Below, piece by piece: positions 1 to 8,007 of a stretch of DNA of 29,926 bases (its first letter is position 1; every line of letters begins with the position of its first letter). This stretch comes from a virus. Location of the stretch: the IMG/VR virus record IMGVR_UViG_3300002141_000044, positions 1 through 29,926 of that record; one strand, written 5' to 3'. Made by a program: the position numbers and the translations under genes. The notes under the pieces were generated by a model. It did no database searches. It worked only from the letters and a program-made list of their open reading frames with translations, and had not been told where the DNA came from.

Positions 1-1569
1 GTTTTAAGATTCACAGGTGATTGCACAACAACGGGTTCGTGTTCGACAACAGGAACAACTTATGTTACAGGATTTACTATAACCGAATATTGTACACCAC
101 CAATCTATCCTGATTGTTTTAAGATAAATCCTGCGTGGTTAGAGTTAGAACATTGGTTCCAACTTGATGCCGTATGGGAAAGATATACATGGTTAGATTT
201 CTGTGATTTAAATTATAGAGGGGGATTAGGAGACATTACTAAAAAAGTTTACTTAGAGTCGTTAGCCCAAAATACGATGTCATTAGTTACCTCACAATAC
301 ACTCACGAAGGGTCAAAACCTGCCGAGGAAATCGAGATTGTTAATTTAAATGAAAAATGGTTGGTTAATGGTTATTATAGAAAAGGAAGATTGAAATTTT
401 ATATTAATGGTAAAATTTTTCATACTATAGAAGATTTTGAAGAGTTAATACCTAGAGCATTAAACACCGATAAAGAAAAACAAGTGGGGGTACCATTTAA
501 TGTTTCTTGGGGAGGTGGAACCCAAGGATTGAGAGAGAATTTAACCTTTTCATCAATGACACTACCTTATGGCCCTTATATTCAAGACCCAGAATGTTTT
601 CCAATTAACGACTTAACGGGAACAACTTTTAATGGATTAAAAACAAACATTCAAATTGAACAAAATTTTGCGGGAACATTTGAAGGGGGGATTTCTCAAT
701 TTAGAATGTACGTCACTCCGTTATCAGCACCTGAAGTTAAACATAATTTTAGTTTACTTAAAAATGTCTTTAGGATGTTTAATCCTGATTGTCCTGATTG
801 TTCTACTGAAGTTTGTTTGACAGATGATTTTACATATGATATTATAAACCCAACAACAACAACAACAACAATAATTCCAACGACAACAACAACCACAACA
901 ACAATATTTCCAATCTCAATATTAGGTAGGATTCATATTCCTGACAATAGAGACCATAATTATTTAATTGAGAATAAATTACCATTAACCGCACCAAGAA
1001 TCACTTCAAAGTATTGGCAGGATAATGTATGGTGGGGAGACCAAGGACAAACATCAATGTGTGTTGGATACGCTTGGGCTCATTGGATTGAGGATGGGCC
1101 AACATTACATACATCAAGAATACATCCTGTTATTGCTCCTCAAACAATCTATCGTGAGGCCCAAAAAGTTGATGAATGGTTGGGCGAGAATTATGATGGA
1201 ACTTCAGTTAGAGGTGGCGCAAAATATCTTAAATCAACAGGTAAAATTTCATCCTACCTTTGGACCTTTAATATTAATGTAATGGTCAATACAGTATTAA
1301 CTGTGGGTCCTGTAGTGGTTGGTACAAATTGGTATAACAATATGTTTAGACCTGACCGTAATGGTTTAATTAGAGTTGGTGGACGTATTGTTGGAGGACA
1401 CGCTTATGAAATCAACGGAGTTAACACAGTTACACAGTTATTTAGAATAAAGAATAGTTGGGGAAGAAGTTGGGGACAACAAGGTCACGCATTTATTTCT
1501 TTTTCTGATATGAGAAGATTAATTAACGAAAACGGTGAAGTATGTTTGGCCGTAGAAAATAACTTTTAA
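1..1569 (+). CDS. Virion protein with LamG-like region and C-terminal papain-like cysteine peptidase (5' partial)
   Basis: The frame is open from base 1, so the gene begins upstream of the window; 522 codons are present. Residues about 90-260 (window numbering) look like a LamG/concanavalin-type beta domain, with a KFYINGK strand and ending in a typical FRMYVTPLSAPEV segment. A Thr-rich linker (about 284-302) follows. The C-terminal part, about 310-520, is a papain-family (C1) peptidase. The oxyanion Gln is in DQGQTSMC (Q348), the nucleophile is C354 (1060-1062), the His is H467 in GGHAYEING (1399-1401), and the Asn is N485 in KNSWGRSWGQQG (1453-1455). The Gln-Cys spacing of six residues is that of papain. 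All key residues are intact, so it is probably active. Three bases separate it from the next gene, which carries the same kind of linker, suggesting a tail-fibre or baseplate-decoration operon. The peptidase could mature the virion or cut host surface protein; the target is unknown. Confidence 0.85.
   Translation, partial: VLRFTGDCTTTGSCSTTGTTYVTGFTITEYCTPPIYPDCFKINPAWLELEHWFQLDAVWERYTWLDFCDLNYRGGLGDITKKVYLESLAQNTMSLVTSQYTHEGSKPAEEIEIVNLNEKWLVNGYYRKGRLKFYINGKIFHTIEDFEELIPRALNTDKEKQVGVPFNVSWGGGTQGLRENLTFSSMTLPYGPYIQDPECFPINDLTGTTFNGLKTNIQIEQNFAGTFEGGISQFRMYVTPLSAPEVKHNFSLLKNVFRMFNPDCPDCSTEVCLTDDFTYDIINPTTTTTTIIPTTTTTTTTIFPISILGRIHIPDNRDHNYLIENKLPLTAPRITSKYWQDNVWWGDQGQTSMCVGYAWAHWIEDGPTLHTSRIHPVIAPQTIYREAQKVDEWLGENYDGTSVRGGAKYLKSTGKISSYLWTFNINVMVNTVLTVGPVVVGTNWYNNMFRPDRNGLIRVGGRIVGGHAYEINGVNTVTQLFRIKNSWGRSWGQQGHAFISFSDMRRLINENGEVCLAVENNF
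849..908 (+). repeat. ACA-rich microsatellite encoding Thr linker
   Basis: Tandem ACA/ACG/ACC codons, broken by IIP, encode two Thr runs between the LamG-like and peptidase domains. It is a low-complexity coding repeat, probably an extended flexible linker and a potential O-glycosylation region. Confidence 0.8.
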
Positions 1570-1572
1570 AAT

Positions 1573-2097
1573 ATGAGTCAAAGTATTATTATACAGAGTG
1601 TTAATTATAATGGAGAGATGGCCAATATTATCTTCAACCCATATGGGGAGGAAACCGTTTTAAATTTAGGTAACCATACGTTACCTTTTGAGTTTACCCC
1701 ATCGTTATTAGACCCACCAAAAGAAATTTATGGTACCTATACAATATTGGTATTAAGTTCTGATTGTCCAAACATTTTAAATGTCCCAAGACCAACACCA
1801 ACCCCTACACCGACACCGACAGTGACAAGAACTCAGACTCCGACCGCAACCCCAACTCAAACACCGACACCGACTTTTGACCCTTGTAAAGTACCGACAC
1901 CAACCCCAACAATAACTACAAGTCCAACTACAACACCGACTCAAACACCAACACCTTCTTCAACTTGTACTAATCCATGTGGGTGCCCTGAACCAAGTAA
2001 AACGCCAACTCCAAGTAAAACTCCTAAACCAACACCTAGTATGACTAGCGGTTATTGTTACCCAACACCAACACCGACTATAACACCGACTGTTTAA
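1573..2097 (+). CDS. Small virion protein with long Pro-Thr linker
   Basis: This protein has 174 residues. Residues 1-73 form a compact, beta-rich N-terminal part with no family I recognise. From about residue 74 to the end it is almost entirely PTPTPT-type sequence, broken by short Cys-containing islands (FDPCK, TCTNPCGCPEP, YCYP). It starts three bases after the upstream peptidase gene and its stop overlaps the next start (TAATG), so the three genes form one translationally coupled unit. There is no signal peptide or membrane segment. The look is that of a virion surface appendage with a stiff extended stalk cross-linked by cysteines. The Pro/Thr stretch is a natural candidate substrate for the glycosyltransferases encoded from 3113 onward, but that is inference. 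Confidence 0.75.
   Translation: MSQSIIIQSVNYNGEMANIIFNPYGEETVLNLGNHTLPFEFTPSLLDPPKEIYGTYTILVLSSDCPNILNVPRPTPTPTPTPTVTRTQTPTATPTQTPTPTFDPCKVPTPTPTITTSPTTTPTQTPTPSSTCTNPCGCPEPSKTPTPSKTPKPTPSMTSGYCYPTPTPTITPTV
1790..2094 (+). repeat. CCAACACC/CCGACACC coding repeats (Pro-Thr)
   Basis: Degenerate CCA/CCG-ACA/ACC dipeptide-codon repeats encode (PT)n. Similar tracts recur at about 2315-2366, 12640-12670 and 24060-24115 in other virion genes. They could promote recombination between tail genes. Confidence 0.8.
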
Positions 2098-2570
2098 TGA
2101 TAACAATTGATATAACAGGTGCAACAGGTACAGGGCCATATGACATATATGTGTGTGACATAACATTAACATATTGTTATTTAGTATCATTAGCAACAAC
2201 AATCCCCCCAACTTATACTGTCGTCATTCCAATCCCCCTTGATGTAGTTTCTCAAGTTATTGTTAAATTAATCGATTCGTTAGCATGCGAAACAATTCAA
2301 CTATATACGTGTTTAACACCAACCCCCACACCAACATTAACACCAACGCCTACTCCAACACCAATAATTAATTGTAACTGTATTTCTTTTAATAATACGT
2401 CAGAGTCCGAACAAGAGTTTACTTATACCCAATGTGACGGAACTGTTTTTTATGGTGTAATTAACCCTTTAACAATATTATATGTTTGTGGTAAACTTCC
2501 AAGTTCAAATATCGAATTTGTTAATATAACAATATCGGGTGTTTGTATTGACGGTGGTTGCCCTATGTGA
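2097..2570 (+). CDS. Small virion protein, two domains joined by Pro-Thr linker
   Basis: I choose the ATG at 2097, which overlaps the upstream stop by one base (TAATG); the earlier in-frame ATG at 2055 would overlap the previous gene by more than 40 bases. The 157-residue product begins MITIDITG, a beta-rich domain with several cysteines (about 1-72). A (TP)n linker follows (about 73-90), then a second Cys-containing beta domain (about 91-157). No family is recognised. Short tandem genes with similar linkers next to a LamG/peptidase protein suggest tail-surface decoration proteins. The abundant paired cysteines would allow disulphides or metal binding in the assembled particle. It is the last gene of the operon; about 185 AT-rich bases follow. 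Confidence 0.7.
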   Translation: MITIDITGATGTGPYDIYVCDITLTYCYLVSLATTIPPTYTVVIPIPLDVVSQVIVKLIDSLACETIQLYTCLTPTPTPTLTPTPTPTPIINCNCISFNNTSESEQEFTYTQCDGTVFYGVINPLTILYVCGKLPSSNIEFVNITISGVCIDGGCPM

Positions 2571-2755
2571 CCTGTAATATGTTTTACATACTACCTTCTT
2601 TTTCCAAATTACTTCTCTTTCTTAAAAAGTTTTATACCCCATTGAAACATAATTAAATACGGATATTATTAATTTAATAATGATTGTTATTTTTTTTTTA
2701 AAAATAAAAATTATTTTAATAAAAAATCAAATTTTTTTTACAAAATCAAGTATAT
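2571..2755. other. AT-rich intergenic stretch
   Basis: No gene longer than about 25 codons is visible. It holds a short A/T-only hairpin (ATTATT..AATAAT around 2666-2682) followed by a T-rich run near 2690-2699, which may act as a weak terminator for the upstream operon. No TATTTAT motif precedes the gene at 2756. Confidence 0.4.
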
Positions 2756-3022
2756 ATGTTTTATAAAACTACTATATTGAAAAAAAAAGAATTTTTACCT
2801 TATCATCAACACCTGTTGATGAAAGTATGGATTGAAAATCCTCCAAAAGAAGAAAAGATACTGAACGAATGGTTCATAAACCTTGTTCACGTTGTTGGCA
2901 TGGAACAAGTAATGGAATGTTTTAAACCTTGGGGCGTGTTGAAATCGGAATGGGTAATGATAGATAGAAATGAATTTCCTATAATCACCGAAACGGGTAC
3001 GTGGGAAAACCAAACAACATAA
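2756..3022 (+). CDS. Small hypothetical protein
   Basis: This 88-residue protein stands alone between an AT-rich gap and a strong terminator. The start is the first ATG after that gap. The sequence is well ordered, rich in Trp and charged residues (KVWIENPP, ILNEWFINLV, CFKPWGV), with no membrane segment. The middle (about 18-62) faintly resembles the N-terminal half of phage S-adenosylmethionine decarboxylase-like proteins in its HxLL..., helix, GM...P pattern. It lacks the catalytic Ser/His region of SpeD, so I do not assign that function; it may be a truncated or regulatory relative, or unrelated. The isolated position with its own terminator suggests a monocistronic accessory gene. Confidence 0.6.
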   Translation: MFYKTTILKKKEFLPYHQHLLMKVWIENPPKEEKILNEWFINLVHVVGMEQVMECFKPWGVLKSEWVMIDRNEFPIITETGTWENQTT

Positions 3023-3053
3023 AAGATACAATAAATCGTACTAAAAATAAAAC

Positions 3054-3083
3054 AAACTAAATCAAAACCATTTAGTTTTTTTT
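3054..3083 (+). terminator. Rho-independent terminator
   Basis: A perfect 9-bp stem AAACTAAAT/ATTTAGTTT (3054-3062 with 3070-3078) with a 7-base loop runs into a T tract to 3083. It lies 30 bases after the stop of the 2756 gene and isolates it from the glycan cassette. Confidence 0.75.
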
Positions 3084-3112
3084 ATTATTATATATTTTTT
3101 CATTAAAACTTT

Positions 3113-4360
3113 ATGAAGATATTTGTCCAAATCGCGTCTTATCGCGACCCTCAATTAATCCCAACAATTAAAAGTATATTGGAAAATGCCAAAAAACCTA
3201 AGAATGTCGTTTTAGGAATTTGTAGACAATATCATCCTGAAGATAACTTTGATAATCTTGATGAATATAGAGATGATAAACGATTTAGGATTAAGGATGT
3301 TTTATATTCCGAATCAAAAGGAGTTTGTTGGGCAAGAAATTTAACTCAACAATTATATAAAGGGGAAGAATATACTTTACAGATTGATTCTCATATGAGG
3401 TTTGAAAAGGATTGGGACGACACCTTAATCAAGATGATTAAACAACTTCAAAAGAAAGGATTCTCAAAACCTTTATTAACAGGATACGTTTCATCTTTTG
3501 ACCCTGACAAGGACCCTGCAGGTAGAGTTAACGAACCATGGAGAATGGCCTTCGATAGATTTATACCAGAAGGAGCGGTATTCTTTTTACCTGAAACAAT
3601 CCCAAATTGGAAAGAAATGAAAGAACCTGTAACGTCAAGATTTTATTCCGCCCACTTTGCATTTACGTTAGGAAAGTTTTGTGAAGAGGTTCAGCACGAC
3701 CCCGAATTTTATTTCCATGGTGAAGAAATATCGATAGCCGTTAGAGCGTTTACACATGGTTATGATTTATTTCACCCTCATAAAGTAGTGATTTGGCACG
3801 AATATACTCGTAAGGGTAGAACCAAACAATGGGATGATGATAAGGAATGGGGTAAGAAAAATGAATTATCCCATAAAAAAAATCGACAATTATTCGGGAT
3901 GGATGGAGAAGAAGTTACTTTAGATTTTAATAAATATGGATTCGGAACAGAACGAACTCTTAAAGATTATGAAATTTATTCAGGATTACGATTCTCAAAA
4001 AGAGCAGTCCAACAATACACATTAGACAAACATTATCCACCAAACCCACATGTGTTTGAAACAGAGGAAGAATGGGAAAGTAGTTTTGCCCGTATCTTTA
4101 AACATTGTGTTGATATTGGATTTACTCAAGTACCTGAAAAAGATTATGAATTTTGGGTGGTTGCATTTCATAATGACAAAGATGAAACTATCTTCAGAAA
4201 AGATGCGGATATAAATGAAATTAATAGAATGATGACAGACCCTGATGGGTATTGTAAAGTGTGGAGAGACTTTCAAACAATACATAAACCAAAATATTGG
4301 GTCGTATGGCCTTATAGCACATCTAAAGGATGGTGTGAAAGAATAACAGGTAATTTATAA
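3113..4360 (+). CDS. GT60-like (Skp1-type) polypeptide N-acetylglucosaminyltransferase
   Basis: 415 residues. The N-terminal ~290 residues match the 'GlcNAc' glycosyltransferase family (Pfam PF11397; CAZy GT60), typified by the Dictyostelium enzyme that adds GlcNAc to hydroxyproline of Skp1. Visible hallmarks are IFVQIASYRDPQLIPTI at the start, a DSH metal/nucleotide motif in LQIDSHMRF (92-94), a long acceptor region, FHGEEISIAVRAFTHGYDLF (GEE 203-205) and VIWHEY (228-231). Such enzymes are inverting/retaining GT-A type and use UDP-GlcNAc. The last ~125 residues form an extra domain I do not recognise, with many Trp (YWVVWPYS). The acceptor in this phage is unknown; Pro/Thr-rich virion linkers nearby are plausible. 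First gene of the cassette, 14 bases before the next gene. No TATTTAT motif is present upstream. Confidence 0.8.
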   Translation: MKIFVQIASYRDPQLIPTIKSILENAKKPKNVVLGICRQYHPEDNFDNLDEYRDDKRFRIKDVLYSESKGVCWARNLTQQLYKGEEYTLQIDSHMRFEKDWDDTLIKMIKQLQKKGFSKPLLTGYVSSFDPDKDPAGRVNEPWRMAFDRFIPEGAVFFLPETIPNWKEMKEPVTSRFYSAHFAFTLGKFCEEVQHDPEFYFHGEEISIAVRAFTHGYDLFHPHKVVIWHEYTRKGRTKQWDDDKEWGKKNELSHKKNRQLFGMDGEEVTLDFNKYGFGTERTLKDYEIYSGLRFSKRAVQQYTLDKHYPPNPHVFETEEEWESSFARIFKHCVDIGFTQVPEKDYEFWVVAFHNDKDETIFRKDADINEINRMMTDPDGYCKVWRDFQTIHKPKYWVVWPYSTSKGWCERITGNL

Positions 4361-4374
4361 TAAAAAAAAATATT

Positions 4375-4980
4375 ATGGACAAAACAAAATTTGGTGAAAA
4401 AGACGCTTGGGCTAACGATGACTTGAGATACAATTATGATTTAAATCAAGATTCAATAGTATTTGATTTAGGTGGTTATCACGGTATCTTTTCTAAACAA
4501 ATACATAATAGATACAAATGTAATATACACGCATTTGAACCAATAGATTATCTATATGACATTTGTTGTCAGGAATTAAAGGATTTAGATAATGTAAAAC
4601 TATATCGTAAAGTTTTAGGAGATAAAAATGATAGTGTGAATTTTTTCATTGCTGGAGATGCTTCATCAATTTATATGGGTGGCGTTAAAAATGAAGATTC
4701 ATACGTTGAAATGATTCCTATTGATAGTTACATGACCGATGAAAATATACATGAGGTTGATTTATTAAAAATGAATATTGAGGGGGCTGAGTATGATTTA
4801 TTAGAATATATAATAAATAAAGGAATGTTAACAAAATTCAAAAACATTCAAATTCAATTTCATGATAATTCGGTAGATAATTGGAGGGAAAGATATAACA
4901 AAATAACTGAGACTCTTAATCTTACACACTTTTTGACATACAAATTTGAGTTTAAATTTGAAAATTGGAAATTAAAATGA
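4375..4980 (+). CDS. FkbM-family SAM-dependent methyltransferase
   Basis: 201 residues. The SAM-binding motif I is VFDLGGYHGIFS (29-40), followed by the acidic strand-2 end HAFEP (52-56), a PID segment (115-117) and the FkbM signature LLKMNIEGAEYDLLE (130-144), as in Methyltransf_21. FkbM enzymes O-methylate sugars or polyketides; among glycosyltransferases this one most likely methylates a sugar hydroxyl of the glycan made by the cassette. The family is usually 200-280 residues, so this is a compact but complete copy. Its TGA stop overlaps by ATGA the start of a glycosyltransferase fragment (4977-5093). A second, divergent FkbM gene lies at 5086. Confidence 0.85.
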   Translation: MDKTKFGEKDAWANDDLRYNYDLNQDSIVFDLGGYHGIFSKQIHNRYKCNIHAFEPIDYLYDICCQELKDLDNVKLYRKVLGDKNDSVNFFIAGDASSIYMGGVKNEDSYVEMIPIDSYMTDENIHEVDLLKMNIEGAEYDLLEYIINKGMLTKFKNIQIQFHDNSVDNWRERYNKITETLNLTHFLTYKFEFKFENWKLK

Positions 4981-5093
4981 ACATTATAATAACTGCCGCC
5001 AATAATGTATATTTTGAATCATTAAAAACTTTAATTGTTTCAATTCATAGGACATCATATGATGTTGTCAATAAAATATATGTATATGATTAA
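4977..5093 (+). pseudogene. Truncated glycosyltransferase N-terminus, relic duplication of 5721 gene
   Basis: An ATG overlapping the upstream stop (ATGA) opens a 38-codon frame beginning MNIIITAANNVYFESLKTLI and ending at TAA 5091-5093. It is nearly identical in DNA and protein to the first ~37 codons of the intact gene at 5721; differences are mostly at third positions (AAC/AAT, GCC/GCT, GTA/GTG) plus V/A at residue 21. The similarity stops where the FkbM gene at 5086 begins. This is the stub of a former or duplicated glycosyltransferase that lost everything after its first strand-helix unit. It may still be translated as a coupling leader for the 5086 gene, since the stop lies inside that gene's first codons. 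Confidence 0.85.
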
Positions 5094-5721
5094 CTATTCA
5101 GATTTAATAAAAACAAAGACAAATATATCGCCAAAAACAATATTGGAGATAGGGTCAATGCACGGACACGATGCGAATACTTTAAAAAATGAGTTTAATT
5201 TAAACGATTCTGATGTGTGGGTAGTAGAACCAAATCCATATCAACAAGATGAAATTACTAAAGATTATCCAAATTTTAACTTAGTTAAGAATCCTATTTT
5301 TGATAAAAGTCAAGAACATGAATTTTATCAAGTCTTAGGTTATGATGCTGGAACTAGTTCATTATTTAATAGGGTTGATACTTGGTATGAAGCACAGGGT
5401 AGTGGATTAAAAAAAATTAAAGTTAACACAATAACGGGTTTAGAACTTTTAGAAACAATTAATAAAAAAATTGAACTTTGTAAATTAGATGTTGAAGGAT
5501 TAAGTTACGAAGTTTTAAATAGTTTTGGTGATAGGATAAATGAAATTTTATCTTTCCACATAGAATGTGAACATAGGGAAGTTTGGAAAGACCAAAAACT
5601 ATATTTGGATGTAAAAGAATTTATGGAAAATAAAAATTACGAACAGATATATTTTAAATATGTGGCCGAGGGAACTCTTCAATCTGATTCTATTTGGGTA
5701 TTAAAACAAAACATTATTTAA
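5086..5721 (+). CDS. FkbM-family methyltransferase (second copy)
   Basis: I choose the ATG at 5086 (MINYSDLIKT, 211 residues); the in-frame ATG at 5035 lies within the duplicated glycosyltransferase relic and would add 17 residues unrelated to the family. SAM motif I is LEIGSMHGHD (20-29), the acidic strand is VVEPNPYQ (46-53), and the FkbM signature is CKLDVEGLSYEVLNSF (132-147). It is only distantly similar to the 4375 methyltransferase, so it is not a recent tandem duplicate. The role is probably O-methylation of a sugar in the cassette's glycan, perhaps at another position or residue. It overlaps the relic by 8 bases and the next start by one base (TAATG). Confidence 0.82.
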   Translation: MINYSDLIKTKTNISPKTILEIGSMHGHDANTLKNEFNLNDSDVWVVEPNPYQQDEITKDYPNFNLVKNPIFDKSQEHEFYQVLGYDAGTSSLFNRVDTWYEAQGSGLKKIKVNTITGLELLETINKKIELCKLDVEGLSYEVLNSFGDRINEILSFHIECEHREVWKDQKLYLDVKEFMENKNYEQIYFKYVAEGTLQSDSIWVLKQNII

Positions 5722-6476
5722 TGAATATTATAATAACTGCTGCCAATAATGTGTATTTTGAATCATTAAAAACTTTAATTGCTTCAATTCATAGGACATC
5801 ATATGATGTTATTGATAAAATATTGGTTTATAATTTAGGTTTGGACGTTAACGAAATAAATTACGTTAATGGTCTTGATAAATGTGAAGTTTTAGATTTA
5901 AAATCACTAATAAATCCATTGCCATTCGATGATTATCTTTTACCAAAAGGATATGCGTTTAAATGTTTTTGTTTACAACACCAAAAAGGAAATGACAATG
6001 TGTTATGGTTAGATGCCGGAGTCATGACTTTAAAAAATGTAAATCCAATGTTTGAAATAATTCAAAATGAAGACATATTCACTGTTGGGGATATTCATTT
6101 AAATAAGAATTTCACTAAACCACTATGTGCTGAAATAATGAAAGCGTCAGACTCGGAATTAAATGATGTTCAATTATCGGCAGGTATTATTGGTTACAAA
6201 TTAAATGGAAAATTTCAACATTTATTTAATGAGGCTTTTGAGTATTCAAAAATTGATGGGTGTGTTCTTGGTGATGAAAATAATCATAGACATGACCAAA
6301 GCGTTTATTCAATACTTGTTAGTAGATATGGTGTTAACAAACAAGATATTGACATCTATGGGTATTGGACAGATTCCAATAGAAATTTACAAACCGCAAT
6401 AAATAATGGTGCAGTTATCTTTGTTCACAGAAGAGGACATCATGATGTGTCAGGATTAAAATATAAAAATATATGA
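5721..6476 (+). CDS. GT-A fold glycosyltransferase (LWLDAG type)
   Basis: The start at 5721 overlaps the upstream stop (TAATG), giving 251 residues; an in-frame ATG at 5694 lies inside the methyltransferase gene. The N-terminal Rossmann-like strand MNIIITAANNVYFESLKTLIASI, the KCFCLQH segment and the NVLWLDAGVMTLKN motif (about 93-106, metal-binding Asp D98) are typical of GT8-related and DUF1647-type enzymes, in which LDAG replaces the usual DxD. The tail HRRGHHD (about 240-246) may supply the His that completes the metal site. Donor and acceptor cannot be told from sequence. The first 37 codons are duplicated at 4977-5093. The stop overlaps the next start by 4 bases (ATGA). Confidence 0.75.
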   Translation: MNIIITAANNVYFESLKTLIASIHRTSYDVIDKILVYNLGLDVNEINYVNGLDKCEVLDLKSLINPLPFDDYLLPKGYAFKCFCLQHQKGNDNVLWLDAGVMTLKNVNPMFEIIQNEDIFTVGDIHLNKNFTKPLCAEIMKASDSELNDVQLSAGIIGYKLNGKFQHLFNEAFEYSKIDGCVLGDENNHRHDQSVYSILVSRYGVNKQDIDIYGYWTDSNRNLQTAINNGAVIFVHRRGHHDVSGLKYKNI

Positions 6477-7288
6477 AAAAAATTAAATTATTAGACGACA
6501 CACTAAACCCATATGATTATTTATCACATCATGTGGTACCATCAGAACCAGTATGGAAAAGAGACATGGAATCTCCTGATGTTGTTGTGGGTATTGCAAA
6601 TAATGGTATGAGACAACTTGACAATTACTCAGGCGTAATTAAATGTGCGTGGGTTATTGAACCCGAGATTATAAATGGGGAAGACTATCAATATACAATT
6701 AATAATCAAGATAAAATAGATTACATTTTTTTACATGACTTACGTAAAAAAGAATATTTTAACGGTGATAAATTTGTCTACATACCTCATGGAGGTACAC
6801 ATTTAAGAAACGAAGACATTCAAATACATGAAAAAAATAAATTAGTCAGTATGATTTTTTCAAACAAACAATGGAACGGTTATCACTCATTTAGACATGA
6901 AATATATCCATCCGTACAAGATAGAGTTGATGGTTATGGTACCGGTTGTGGAAAATACATACAATACAAGTCTGAAGGGTTAAACAGTTATTGTTTTTCT
7001 ATTGCAATGGAAAATTTTGACTCACCTGGTTTATTTACAGAAAAAGTTGTTGATTGTTTTTTAAGTGGAACCATACCTATTTTTTACGGTTCGGACGATA
7101 TTGGTAATTATTTTAACAAACAAGGATTTTTTCAATTTAAAACATTAGAAGAGTTAAATAACATTTTAGATAATATTAGTTTTGAGGTGTATAATAATAT
7201 GAAGGAATATGTAATTGAGAATTTTGAGAAGGCCAAAGAATATATGTTCCCTGAAGTAACGATAAAAAATTTTTTAAATAGTTTATAA
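6473..7288 (+). CDS. GT10-like fucosyltransferase
   Basis: 271 residues. The C-terminal half carries the alpha-1,3-fucosyltransferase donor-binding signature: YCFSIAMENFDSPG (173-186), LFTEKVVDCFLSGTIPIFYG (187-206) and the following FFQF (219-222). In GT10 the FxxxxEN...YxTEK...GxxPxxxG pattern binds GDP-fucose. The N-terminal half is short and lacks the membrane anchor of eukaryotic homologues, like bacterial enzymes. It probably transfers fucose, or a related GDP-sugar, to the glycan core made by neighbouring enzymes. No GDP-fucose synthesis genes are in the window, so the donor would come from the host or from elsewhere in the phage. It is coupled on both sides (ATGA overlap upstream, TAATG downstream). 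Confidence 0.8.
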   Translation: MKKIKLLDDTLNPYDYLSHHVVPSEPVWKRDMESPDVVVGIANNGMRQLDNYSGVIKCAWVIEPEIINGEDYQYTINNQDKIDYIFLHDLRKKEYFNGDKFVYIPHGGTHLRNEDIQIHEKNKLVSMIFSNKQWNGYHSFRHEIYPSVQDRVDGYGTGCGKYIQYKSEGLNSYCFSIAMENFDSPGLFTEKVVDCFLSGTIPIFYGSDDIGNYFNKQGFFQFKTLEELNNILDNISFEVYNNMKEYVIENFEKAKEYMFPEVTIKNFLNSL

Positions 7289-8007
7289 TGTTTGATGGTG
7301 TAAAAAAATATGTGATAAATCTAAAAAAAAGACCTAATAGATTAGAACACATGGTTAAAGAAATGAACTACATGGGGTTTAATTTTGAGGTTTTTGAAGG
7401 TATTGAAAGAAACTCTCATGAGGGTTGCGCGTTATCACATATTGAAATAATAAAAATTGCAAAGGAACAAAACTTAGATAAAGTTTTTGTTATGGAGGAC
7501 GATATATTTTTTATGCCGTATGCCAAATCATTACTAATTGATTTAGAAAAAACTTTGGAGATTGTTGACTATGGGGTATTAAATTTAAACATGTCAATAC
7601 ATAGACCATTAAATGTTTCAGATAAATCAAATCTATTATTGGATTTAACAAGTTTACCACCAAAAGATGAAAATAAATATAGAGGTATATTTGGAACCGG
7701 ATTTATGGTTTATACAAAAAATATGTATGATGAGGTTGATAAATATGACCCAAGGTACGCCATAGATGAATTTTTAGATAAACATATTTATCCAAAATAT
7801 CAAAGTTATAGTACTGTTTTACCGTCCTGTTGTCAGTTAAATAATGAATCGGATGTGTCGGGCGGATTTTATAATAATTTTTATACACAATCATATAATT
7901 GGAACGTTTATTCGCCAATAAAAATACCCATGTCATATACGGACCAAGATAACGTTATGAAAATTAGAAATAATAATGATGTAGATTATAAAACAATGTT
8001 AACATGA
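7288..8007 (+). CDS. GT25-like glycosyltransferase
   Basis: 239 residues. Hallmarks of family GT25 (LPS beta-galactosyltransferases and the collagen hydroxylysine galactosyltransferases) are YVINLKKRPNRLEHM (8-22), GCALSHIEIIKIA (46-58) and VFVMEDDIFF (66-75), where EDD is the metal site. GTGFMVYTKNMYDEV (about 136-150) corresponds to the family's GTxxYxxs segment. No signal peptide or membrane segment, so it acts in the cytoplasm. Donor probably UDP-galactose or similar, by family precedent only. Its start overlaps the upstream stop by one base and its TGA overlaps the next ATG (ATGA). Confidence 0.8.
   Translation: MFDGVKKYVINLKKRPNRLEHMVKEMNYMGFNFEVFEGIERNSHEGCALSHIEIIKIAKEQNLDKVFVMEDDIFFMPYAKSLLIDLEKTLEIVDYGVLNLNMSIHRPLNVSDKSNLLLDLTSLPPKDENKYRGIFGTGFMVYTKNMYDEVDKYDPRYAIDEFLDKHIYPKYQSYSTVLPSCCQLNNESDVSGGFYNNFYTQSYNWNVYSPIKIPMSYTDQDNVMKIRNNNDVDYKTMLT

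Noticed and set aside
277-1569. ATG at 277 as the start of the peptidase gene
   Set aside because: The frame is open back to base 1 with protein-like sequence, including Trp-rich NPAWLELEHWF, so the gene begins upstream of the window.
1790-2094. CRISPR-like direct repeats
   Set aside because: The CCAACACC units are in frame, have no spacers of constant length, and encode a Pro-Thr linker.
2055-2099. ATG at 2055 as the start of the second Pro-Thr protein
   Set aside because: The first residues would be out-of-frame reading of the previous gene's PT repeat; the ATG at 2097 gives the TAATG coupling seen between other genes here.
1960-2211. Minus-strand frame opposite the PT repeats and similar long frames opposite real genes
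   Set aside because: These have low-complexity or repeat-derived translations and no upstream signals; they are shadows of the plus-strand genes.
5035-5085. ATG at 5035 as the FkbM start
   Set aside because: It lies inside the duplicated transferase relic read in another frame; the family match begins after 5086.
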